DNA of 64,000 nucleotides, taken from Labyrinthula sp. Ha. Taxonomy: Eukaryota; Sar; Bigyra; Labyrinthulida; Labyrinthulaceae. Positions 10,101 through 20,131 of the stretch are shown here, piece after piece; positions within the stretch are counted from its first letter, which is position 1, and each line of letters begins with the position of its first letter. The DNA lies in contig JAALGZ010000004.1 in NCBI GenBank assembly GCA_015227615.1, positions 372,001-436,000 of the forward strand, given 5' to 3'. A model generated the notes under the pieces. It worked only from the letters and a program-made list of their open reading frames with translations, did no database searches and had not been told where the DNA came from. The position numbers and the translations under genes are program-made.

Positions 10101-13100
10101 TAAAAAATGAGCCAAGAACATAAACCTTCTATCCCTAAGCTTGGGCTAGGAGGTAACTTTCACTTGTGGGAATGGAGGCTTCGTGCCTACTTGTCTGAGA
10201 TGGGATTTTGGGGTTACGTGTCCGAAGGAACTGCGCTGGAAGTACAGCAAAATGGACAATCTGCAGCTGCCCGAGAAGCCAAATACCTTTCTATTGTCAC
10301 CAACACCCTTGACGACGACATCGCCCATCATCTAGTCCATTTAAGTGATGCCCACAGCATCTACAAGAAAGTAAAACTCCTTCTATTGGGAAATGCAGCA
10401 GCTGAAACGCTAAAGATTAAGAAAAATATAGAAGAACTTGCTTTTCAGGGAAGCTACTATTGGCTCTCGAATAATTTTATCCAGTTAGTAGGGCGCTTGG
10501 AGAGCCTGAAAGCAACTTTAGACTATAAAGAACTTTTCTTGCAACTGTTGGACAAGTTCCCGAACAGTATGTTCGACTTTGTGTTTCGTACCCAACAAGA
10601 GACTTAGGGAGTTTCAGCACTTACCAGAGCAGAATTTGAAAAGAAAATTGACACAGTAATGAGGTACCTTGTTGAAAAAGGAATATACAGACCAATCGAA
10701 AAACAGAACGTCTTTTCGGTTGTAGCTAGGGGAAAGCGCTGTTCCGAGTGCAGGTTAGTCCATAGGGCCAAAGAGTATCCTAGGTGTTATAACTGTAACG
10801 GAACTGGATATTTGAGAAGAAACTGTCCTAAGCTGCAGAGCTCTTCCAATAACCCTACAAGTTCAGTACAAGACGATACCGGAGAAACAGCTACTACGAA
10901 ACAACATAGTGGAAAATTCAGCTTTATACCCTCTGCTCTTAATAGTAGCGTCGAACCTAAAGAGAGCTTTGTTATTGACCCTGGTGCAACTTACCATTTT
11001 GTGAAGACAAAAAATTGTTCACTGTCTTAGAAGCTTGTACTCCCAGAAAAATATCTACAGCAAACGGTGTTATTGTGGTAAGTAAAGTAGGAAAGGTTGA
11101 GTTTGAAACAGAAGACGGGTTGAATATTGAACTCACCAACGTATGTTTCAACGAAAATATGCCTAACCTTATTTCTGTAGACCAATTGGTCAAGAGAGGT
11201 GTCTCTGTTATTTTTGAAAATAATTATTGTGCTCTCGAAAGTGATACTAACAATTTTTCCTTGCAGCTCCCACTAAATGATGGTGTGGTCCAACTTAAAA
11301 TAAAGGAATGGCTTTTACTAGCTCCCAAAGAAAACACTTGGCATGAAAGGTTTAATCATCTCTCTGAAAAAAGTTTGGATGGACTTAAGGAAAAAAGTTA
11401 ATGGCCTAGATGTTGGTGAACCAAAGGAACCCTGCGAAGGATGCTTGAAAGGGAAGTTTCTAAGAACAAAGATTAAACATGCACCCTCAGGGACAGTAAG
11501 AAAACCCTTGGAGCTCTTAGTAGTAGACCTCATGGAACCTTTTCCGACTAGTAAAGACAAGAAGACAGGTGCTCTCATTGTTACTTGTGCCGGTAGTAAC
11601 TACTCATGGAGCTTTGCTTTCACAAATAAATCAGAAGCATCCCAGTTAGTGAAAAACCTAATCTTAAAGTTGGAGAGATAACATCTAGGAAAGATCAAAT
11701 TATTACAAAACGATAACTGTTTGGAATTTTACAACAAGTTTTTGATCGGTTTTCTAGACAACTTAGGAATTGAAATAAGGTACTCAAATGCCTACACCCA
11801 TGAGCACAACGGCAGGGCTGAAGAAAAGAACAACATCTTGCTAAAAGCATCGAGAACTAATCTCAAAAAAGCTCTACTGCCACCAGTTTTTTGGTCTTAC
11901 TCGCTACTTTACATCACTTAGGTCCAAAGCCGAATCTGTTCAACCAAGATGCCTGAAATATCTTACCAAAAACTGACAGGCCTGAAGCCAGACCTTAGCA
12001 ACCTCAGAGTCTTTGGATCACTTGGTACGCGCAAGTTCCAGTAGAAACTAGAAAAAAAACTTAAAGACACAGCTACCAAGGTCCGTTTTTTAGGTATTTC
12101 AGTATACCACCAAGAATTGCTGGTAATGGACTTAGCAAGTAAACGGGTGTTTCCCACAGCAACGTTGTCTTTAGAAGAAAACAAGTTTCTTGATCCAGGC
12201 GACAGATACAGCTTTGTTCCCCTAGAAATCCTAGAAAATGATGTGCTCAAAAATTCTGAGGAATCCATTCAACACTTGGTTACTAGAATTCCTTCCACAA
12301 GATTACCAGCTGAAGCTACCGAAGAGGCCTACCAGGACAATTTTCAACAGAATTATTTAGAAGTAACGGAGGAGATGGAGCTCCAGAGCGCTTCTGATGA
12401 CTCCCTTGAACATGTTCTTGAGTCCTCTTAGACGACTGAATCCGAACAGACAGCACATGAAACGGAGGAGAAGCCGTACCTCAATCGAAACTTCGACATC
12501 TCAACTAGTAACATCATCGCAACTCCTCGAGTGAGATCCTCTGTAAACCATTACTCAGCAGTAGCAGTGGACGCATGACAGAAGAAACTCCAAAAGTAGT
12601 TCGAATCTGAAGACAAAGAGGAATGAAAAAAGCTTACGAAAAAGAGCTTGAAGTTTTGGAAACAGTAGGAAAACTAAAGGTGATAGAACAGCCTAAGAAC
12701 TGCCTGTCCATACCATTCTATGAGGTCTTTGAAGTCAAAAACGGCGCTAACGGCGCTAACAGTAAACAGAGAATGAAGGTCAGGCTAACTGCCCGCGGGG
12801 ACCTTGTCTCGGATTTTAAACGGTATTATTCCCCGGTCGTCTCAAATGAGATTATTAGGATATTTATTTTTGTAAGTTGGACGAAAGGTTTAGAAGTAAG
12901 ACAAGCGGATATAACAAGTGCATATCTATACGGCCGTTTGGAAGAACCAGTGTACCTACTACTACCCGAGGGACACCCACAGAAACCAGAAAATAACTCA
13001 AAAGTTTACGAGTATATAACTAGTTTATACGGTTTAAACAGAGTGTCAAAGTGTGGTTTAGGACAATAGATTCTTTTTTAAAGAGGTTGAAGTTCCATTC

Positions 13101-14130
13101 ACATCCCTCCCCCATTAGGGGGAGGATTGTATACTTACGAGGAAAATGGCAAGACTATGTATCTGGTGGTTTATGTAGACGACTTAGCATATAGCTGCAC
13201 AGAAAAACAGCTTTTAGACTGGTTTGAAGGAAAACTCAAGGAACGTTTTAAAATACGTTCTGAAGAACTTACTAATAGCTTTTTGGGAACAGAACTAGTT
13301 CGCCACAAAGACTGTTTATACTTATCACAACGAAGTCGAGTTTTGAAACTGGTGGAGGAGTACAACCTCAGAGAGGGTGAAGTGCCCAGTGTGGTCACAC
13401 CTATGGTTGAAAACCCACAGTTACCTGACGGTAATGAAATTGAACTCAGGGCTTTACAAAAGTTGGTGGGTAAACTCTCTTATGTTTCAAATAATGGTAG
13501 ACCAGACATTGTGTTTCCGGTGAACTTCATTGCTAGATATGTACAATACAAAAAATTGGGGTTATTCAGGATGGGTCGAAGAATTTTGAGGTACTTAATT
13601 AATACGAAGAATGAGGCTATTATGATAAAAAGAAACAAAAGCTTAACGCTCACTGCTTTTTCGGATGCTGCATTCGCAGATTTCCTAGAAGACAAATTCA
13701 AATCGTCTTCTGGATTTGTCATTCTGTTAGGGTCCGTGCCAATTCTTTGGAAAGCAAAGAAGCTTAATGAGGTGGCAACTTCTAGGACAGTGGCTGAGTT
13801 CTTGGCCTTACACGATCTAGTGAAGGAGCTAATGTTTGTGCACTACCTCATTGTTGAAGGTTTCAATTTGGAGATGATTAGGCCCGTAGTCTACTGCAAT
13901 GACAAGGCTGCGAGAGACATTACACTTGGAGAAGCTCCATCAAAAGCCACGTGCTACTTAGGCTCAAAGTTTTTCCTGATTCAACAACTAGTAGAGAATC
14001 AAATGATTGAGATCAAAGAAGCGGGCACTGATGACAATGTTGCTGATCTGTTTACGAAAAATTTAGGAAAGAAAAAACATGAGATGCTCTCAAAAGTGCT
14101 AATGAAAACAATGCACTAAGTACGGAGGAG

Positions 14131-14284
14131 TGTTGTGCATTTATGCTACCTAGACATTTTTTACTATCACAGTTTTTGGTTTAAGTAGCCAGCGAGATAT
14201 GCATTGTTCACTCAAGGGGATTTAACCTATAAAATAAAAGTAAAATAAAAAAAATACAGACCTTTTTCTCCACACTTTACAACA
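14131..14284 (+). repeat. 3' LTR of the copia element
   Basis: Matches the 5' LTR with about a dozen substitutions and small length changes, has TG...CA ends, and is followed by the repeated acaag. Confidence 0.93.
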
Positions 14285-14289
14285 ACAAG
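14285..14289. repeat. Target site duplication of the copia element (acaag), right
   Basis: Exact repeat of 9926-9930. Together with the following aatatga it restores the original end of the interrupted host gene (Arg, Ile, stop at 14296). Confidence 0.92.
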
Positions 14290-14296
14290 AATATGA

Positions 14297-15539
14297 AAAC
14301 TATTTTATTTTCTTCTCATTCTATAACTATCCAAGGATCTTCTTAGTTATATAGCAGAAGAAACAATAATAAGGGATCAACAACAAGGTAAATAGGTAAG
14401 AAAACGTTAGTTATCAGCTTGCCCAATGATAACAAGACTAACTATTATTACAAGATTTGTTTACGAGAAAAGGAGAAAAGAAAAGAACAAGGAATCAAGT
14501 TTAAGGTTTTCACAACTGGAAAGTTAAAGGATCAACAAACTAAAAAGAAAATGAATGGGATTCAAGATTTTCATATTATCTGCTTAAGGATCAACTCAAG
14601 AAAGGAGAAGAGTCTGGGTTCAAGGTTCTTCATACAAGAAAAGTCCCAAAGATCAGTAATAGAAAAAGAAATAACGTTTTTATTCAAGAACCATGTTCAA
14701 ATATAACCGAGGGGATGGAAGGACCTTAGTTATCACTTACCAATCTCCGTTGTGAAAAGTTCATTGGTGAAGTCACCTTCATTTCATTCAGTTTCCTCCT
14801 ATTGAACCATTCTTTGGTGATTTAAATAAGATACCAACTTGCTCTGACACGTCATTTATATTCGAAATATTTCAATCCATAATTTTCGTTAAGTTTGCAA
14901 TCATATTCAGAACTGGAATATAGGCTTTCTTCAACTCCTTGCTCCAGCTTATGTCGCTTTGCAGAGCGATTTACATGCAGTGAAAAGCTTTGATTATTCA
15001 GTACCCGGCTTTTTTGAGATATGAGCCATATCAACTGGCTGACCTTTGACTTTGAGCTCAGTAACATCCTGAGAACCCAAAGATTCACGGCCAATGTCTT
15101 GTAAAGAAATTCTATTAAGATAATCATCTCGAAACCTTCATCGGATCGACAGATGTCCTACATTGAAGTATTCAATCTTTTTATGACCAAAGCATCTAGC
15201 ATAACAGATAAAAGAAAAACAAGTATTTGTCTACCTCTTATACCTGCAAGAAATAAGTGCACCCCCATTCCTTTTTCTATATTTCCAGAGTTTGTTTTTT
15301 GTTTTGTCTCTTGATCGAATCACTTACAACAAACATACGATAACTGAATTCTTCAAAGATTCAGCAGTTTACCATTAATTTCGGCAGACTTATGAAGATC
15401 TCATCAATACCCTTTAGAGACCTCTACTCTTGGTTCATCAAATCTGTTCGCTTTCTAATAGTTATTAGTATGTTTTTATGTATAGTATTCTCGTTGTAGG
15501 TGACAGCCTCGCGAAAGAAACATGTTTATAAGAAGAACT
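14297..15539. other. Geneless stretch with weak repeats
   Basis: A 95-residue frame at 14419-14706 is very Lys- and Gln-rich and seems to reflect two diverged repeats of a purine-rich unit (aaggagaa...aaggttttcac / aaggagaag...aaggttcttcat) rather than a gene. The minus-strand frame at 14852-15127 (91 residues) may be downstream debris of the MULE transposase at 15540-15995, but I cannot show it. Confidence 0.35.
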
Positions 15540-15995
15540 TCAAGATTCCATAACCTATAATGGTTGAGTGAAAAGATTCAACCATTTGAGCAGAATTGTG
15601 GGAAAACTTGAGACATATTAGTGCCATAGTCCATAAAACCTTACCTCTTTGCTCTTTAATTTTTTAGGCTTTGCTTCTGAGGTTTGCCTTGAAACTCCGT
15701 TAACATTTTTTAGATAAGTTCATTGTGATCTTTCTCTTCAGGAAAATTTCCGGTCAATACATCTTGAAACTTAGAGGTGAAGCTCAACCCTATATTATCT
15801 ATTACACCAAATGCAATCCACTTCAATGTCGCTAATAAAGTGCTTACTACAGAGAAGATAAGAAAAAGTAATTATCTCAACATCGCTCTCTAACGCTTTA
15901 TCCCAGTCTGTGATAATAACCTGTGATTTTTCCCCACCTAACATTATTGTACCCATCACCAAATCTATACTTGACTCACTTTCATCATTGTGCAT
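15540..15995 (-). pseudogene. Decayed MULE (FAR1/FHY3-like) transposase
   Basis: On the minus strand, 15995-15795 reads KSQVIITDWDKALES...LLCSKH. This fits the MULE transposase core IITDxDxAL...C.wH, containing the second catalytic Asp of the DDE domain. Further downstream on the same strand, at about 15590-15545, AQMVESFHSTIIGYG matches the family's TQRxES-N/H-x-x-K region. Several frame changes and stops lie between the two, so this is a dead DNA-transposon gene. N-terminal zinc-finger parts are not recognisable, and no terminal inverted repeats were found. Confidence 0.6.
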
Positions 15996-18338
15996 CTGAA
16001 ATTAATCGTTTTCAGAAAACAATTGATCCTACAAGTGAATTTTTTTATCAACATATATTTATTTTTGTCATGGGTATTATCCACTAGATTCTCTCCTCGT
16101 ATAAATTTCTTAATTTCTTAGGTCATACTGGAAGCTGAACGCATTTAGATTAGCTTTTTTTCTGGGAATAATACCAATTTAAGCTAAATCTTCCTTCACG
16201 TCTTAGACATTTTGTATCGCAGGTGATTAGCTTTTTAATATTATTATTGTTATTAGAATTAATTCATTCTTTAGCTATATTTTTTACTAACATTTCCCCA
16301 AACAATGTGCTTGGGAAATTACAATGAAGAACAAAGGTGTTACCTTAATTCCTCCATTGGCAAAGCCCAAGAATGTATTAATTTTCAGTTCCTTCAATGT
16401 CAGCTTGTGTGAATATTTATTAAATCTTCCGAGTGATTTAACCTCACGATGGTAGTAATTTACATCAACTACTACGAATATGTATATAGAAGTATCAAAA
16501 CTAAGTTTAACGTTAACTTCAACTGATAAGTATTTGTCTGAATTATACTTTATCGTGCATCATCTAAGTCTTTTACAGCTCCAACCCTACATTATAAGGC
16601 TTGTTACCACATCAAAGTAATCAGAAGTGGGAAATTTTCATTCAAATTCATCACTGGCAAGCACAGTAGAACGATCTATCATTTTTTTCTCAGGTGGAAA
16701 AAGTTCCTACACTTCATTATCCTTGAATCTAGGTTTGATGTTGTTTTGGCGACTCTATATCCTTCGGTTGAAGGTTCGTCTCTTCAGGTTCTTGCTTTTG
16801 CATTATTTTTATTCGTAATTTACCATTAGAATCAATCCAACATTATTCTGTTAACCTCCTCCAAATCTTCTCTGTGAGATGGCATCATTTTATGCATCGC
16901 TGATTCAGGTGAAGTATGAGAACTTGTTTTTGAAAATTTTCCGACTAAGCAGATCAGGTGAAGTATCAGAACCAAGAGCTCAAAATTTTACACTCAGGAG
17001 TTTCTGCTAGTAAGCTCAAATAATTACTTGGGGATTTGTGTACATATAATCAGATATCGATAATCATTTCTCTTATTATTATCAATTGATGGAGTAGAAT
17101 CAGTAAAAGCTTTTTAGGAAGGTAAGACATAACTAGTCTTATGACAGAGTCTTTAAGGGAAAATGAAAAAAGAGTAAAGGAAACAGTAAGACATAAAATA
17201 AGGAAAGAAACAGGGTATTACGAGGAAGGACTTCGTACCCTAAGTACTTTAAAAACTTTATTAAGTATAAATGGAAGTCGCTGGTTGTCAACTGAAGTCT
17301 CAGCTGAGCTCTAAACTACAGATTGACTGGTTCCTCACTGAAGATAATCTGAAGCCCATCAGTTTATAAGCTTAACGTTCTTTTTAGTATCTCTGCTTGA
17401 CTTCCGAGTATCTGACTGTTCCAGAGTTCATCCCGAGCAGATAAAGAGTAGATGAACTTCAAAGCTATCTGTTGCAGAGTGAATTAAGCAAACTGGACTT
17501 CAATTGCTCCATTTCATAGTAGAATACCTGTACTGCAGAAATCAAGATTCTTCACATGGAGCAATAACCTCATTTTTTTCTTGAGGATATTCTTATAGTC
17601 TACGGGTTTGTGCCATCTTGCTCTCTCCATCTAAAGGCTTTGAATCAAACACTCTCAACTCTTTTCAACACGCTTTCCGAATATTGAAGACAACTTGCTT
17701 TGGAATAAAGAGCCACTTTGAGAAAGCTTAGCATTTACAGTAACCTTTCTAGTGCGTGCATGATATTTTCATTATTTCAACCATTTGTTTTAATAAGTTT
17801 TAAACTAATAGGCTTTATTTGCTCGGAATGAAGTATCGAATGGCCAGATACCCAAAGATGAGGCGAAGATACTAACAATAACGTTTGGTTTGTGAATGTG
17901 GAAAATTTAGGCTTCTTTTAGAGTCTTATACGTCAAACTAAGACCAAAGCTCTTGTGAGGCACTAGGATGAACGAAAACTAAGTTCTCCAAACTATAATA
18001 AATCTTCTTGTTTACTCAGTTTATAGACTCTATGTCTCTAATTGATACGAATTTTTCATTTATTACTTTTTTAGCTTGCAGGTAGCATTGCTTTTTTATG
18101 TTGGTCTGTACTTAGGTTATTTCTCCTTCAATTCTTTATACCTTAATTTCCCAAAATATCTAAGTTCTATTTTCACTAGTAAATTTGGTACATCTATGAT
18201 AATTGATAACTGTAGAATATACATAGGGGTAAGAGCGAATTTCTCACATGATCAGAAATATCTACCCCATGGTAGCCTTTTTTGAAAAGTCATGGAGAAC
18301 CCGCAACGCGCTAGTGCGGCAGATAATGCCCCATGGAT
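15996..18338. other. Geneless stretch
   Basis: No supported gene. Short unmatched frames occur at 16627 and 18076. A small tandem repeat lies at 16904-16999. Part of the MULE relic may extend in here, but no motif is readable. Confidence 0.45.
16904..16999. repeat. Two-copy short tandem repeat
   Basis: atcaggtgaagtatcagaac at about 16949 repeats ttcaggtgaagtatgagaac at about 16904, and both are followed by related AT-rich sequence containing aaaatttt. The unit is about 46 bp with visible divergence. Confidence 0.5.
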
Positions 18339-18564
18339 TCCCCAAGTCGTCAAGGACTTATGGGTAAAATACTTAGCTTTGAATGATTGGCTCCGTGGAG
18401 TATGAGTAGTTCAAGTTTTCATTGCCATGACAAGAAAACTTACCGGGGTGTTGGTTTAGTGGGTTCAAGTCCTACACCACGCAAGAAAAGGCTTTGGGTC
18501 AGTTATGTCCTCCTTGTAAGACCAAAGGGTTTCCATCCTCCAAGTGGGCCCCCCCCAAAAAAAA
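18339..18564 (+). mobile_element. SINE-like element, copy 1
   Basis: Starts ccccaagtcgtcaagg and ends in a C-run followed by an A-run. It matches the 43958-44185 copy along its whole length. It holds an A-box-like stretch (gattggctccgtgg) and a B-box-like ggttcaagtcc about 75 bp further on, as expected of an RNA polymerase III promoter of tRNA type. No target duplication is obvious, and it differs from copy 2 at many positions, so it is probably older or from another subfamily. Confidence 0.72.
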
Positions 18565-18756
18565 TATACACAAGGCTTTATGATTTTGCAGATTTAAATA
18601 CATAGAAATTCTATTATGTAATGTGACAACTAGTGTGCAGTTTGATCAACAACAAGAAAAAAGAAGACCAAAAACTTTTTGATCATAAAGTTTTCAACAT
18701 TAACTCTAAACTCTTCTTAATGAATCTCAACTCCGCAACAAATTCTAGAGTCTTGT

Positions 18757-19254
18757 TTAAATTTTGTCTCCATGAAGTTCCTTTGCTCTTTGCTCAATAG
18801 CATCAGCAATACCTTTCATCGCATTTTCGATGAGACGCTCTATTAGAAATTTAAAGCCAAAAATTGCTTTCATACGAATTTTATATGTGAACACACAACT
18901 CCTTTCATCTTCCAAGGGGTTAATCTCAACAGTTCCAAGATGGTCCGAGAAAGGAAGAATCGTTTTTGTCACCGTGTATTGCACTAGAAAAGGCTTTTCA
19001 ACTTTAATTATTTTTTCTCTTAGATTCATTGGCCAATAATATCTCTCTCTGTAAATAAGAAAATACGATGAGGAATACGCGCCTAGCATGTCTTCATCCC
19101 CTTTTTCTACCAATTTGAAATCGACGTCAGTTCCCAAACCATGTCCCCAATGTTCTGAAATATAAACCAAAGTAATGTAAATACCATTTAAGTAAATATC
19201 CACTGCCTGTGTTGGAGTTACTGGAAGTGTTCTCTCTTCTCTTAAAGATATCAT
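18757..19254 (-). CDS. SRPBCC / START-like ligand-binding domain protein
   Basis: A 165-residue, single-domain, intronless protein. The pattern fits the SRPBCC (polyketide cyclase/dehydrase-like) fold: a first strand with MISLREERTLPVTPTQAVDIY, a central WGHGLGTDVDFKLVEKGDEDMLGA section, strands with YTVTKTILPFSDHLGTVEINPL, and a long C-terminal helix (LIERLIENAMKGIADAIEQRAKEL) that closes the pocket. Such proteins bind lipids or other hydrophobic ligands; no substrate can be named. A LINE sits 10 bp before the ATG, and its target duplication overlaps the start codon. Before that insertion the gene was divergent from NMO, with about 185 bp between the two starts. Its present promoter must come from the LINE 3' end or be lost. 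Confidence 0.75.
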   Translation of the reverse strand: MISLREERTLPVTPTQAVDIYLNGIYITLVYISEHWGHGLGTDVDFKLVEKGDEDMLGAYSSSYFLIYRERYYWPMNLREKIIKVEKPFLVQYTVTKTILPFSDHLGTVEINPLEDERSCVFTYKIRMKAIFGFKFLIERLIENAMKGIADAIEQRAKELHGDKI

Positions 19255-19264
19255 TTTACTTTTC
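19253..19264. repeat. LINE target site duplication, 3' side (attttacttttc)
   Basis: Exact copy of 23460-23471. The unoccupied site at 6696-6707 (reverse strand) has the sequence once, with both flanks joined. Confidence 0.88.
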
Positions 19265-19365
19265 TTACTTACTTAAACAGGGAGTTATTTGGGATAAGTA
19301 TCCTAACCCTCACGCTCGCCCTGGTCTTACTACCTAGTTATATTACATATTTTGGATAACGCTTA

Positions 19366-19621
19366 TTCCGGTAACTTCCATTAAATCTTGCATCTCATCA
19401 CACTTCATTCTGTACCGGTATTTTCCATTATGTTCCATTGTGTCGTGCATGTTTCCTTGCTTGGTCTGCTACTGGTATCTTCCATTAAGCTTTGCTCCTT
19501 TGTGCTCATTTCTTGCTTGTTCTGTTATTGGTACGTTCCGTTAGGTTGTATTCTGGAATCTTATGGTATCTTTCTTGTACATAATCTTGCCTTGGTCTTA
19601 TCTTACTGTTATCTTCCGTTA
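19366..19621. repeat. Degenerate minisatellite in the LINE 3' UTR, about 56-bp unit
   Basis: Units begin with taccggtattttccatta-like sequence at about 19366, 19413, 19470, 19526 and 19602 (plus-strand reading). Successive spacings are about 47, 56, 56 and 76 bp. Between the cores, cttgcttggtctg-like sequence is also repeated. Sequence differences between units are large. Confidence 0.7.
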
Positions 19622-20131
19622 CTCTAGTGACAGGTTCCTATAAAGTATGTAGTAATGCCTTATTGGAGCTCAATTTGTAGATATGCCCAAAATTTTCATT
19701 ATCCGGAATATATTGAAATCAAATAAAACAACATCGGAGAAAAAGAAGAAAGATTGAACCGATTTCTCACGACTTCCTGATTCGCGATTTCCGGCATGTT
19801 AAAGATACTGAAGGTGTATTTATGATGATTGATAGGTGATTTGACTGCATCCTGGAGAGTTTTGGTTGATTTCATGCGCAAGAATGTTCAAGAACAGGTT
19901 TGGATCAAATTGAAGGAGGATAAGGGGGATTTGTGCATAGTTTATAGGAAGGTCAAGAAGGATAGCTTTTTGGTGGCTCTTGGTTATGATGAAGTTTTTT
20001 GCTTTGGACTTATTCTAGTGAAGCCAATGATGATCTGAATATGAATATGGGGTTGTTTGCTTTCAGGGGGGGGATTAGCGTTTGCTCCAGCTACTTCTGA
20101 ACCTTTCTTGCTTCGCTTCCGCTTATTTTTC

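Larger units (their letters stand above)
9931..14284 (+). mobile_element. Ty1/copia LTR retrotransposon, decayed
   Basis: A 4,354-bp element bounded by LTRs of 152 and 154 bp and a perfect 5-bp target duplication. Parts in order: gag-like region (about 10107-10620), CCHC zinc knuckle (about 10780-10830), aspartic protease (about 10965-11020), integrase (about 11330-11930), reverse transcriptase (about 12620-13360) and RNase H (about 13650-13830). Integrase lies before reverse transcriptase, which defines Ty1/copia rather than Ty3. It is broken, with very roughly half a dozen interruptions across gag-pol. The LTRs differ at about 11-12 of 153 positions, so the insertion is not recent. A purine run (tacggaggag) precedes the 3' LTR as polypurine tract. 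Confidence 0.95.

Noticed and set aside
19829-20038. 69-residue plus-strand frame next to the LINE ORF
   Set aside because: It lies antisense within the LINE 3' UTR, as fixed by the target duplications, and has no motif.
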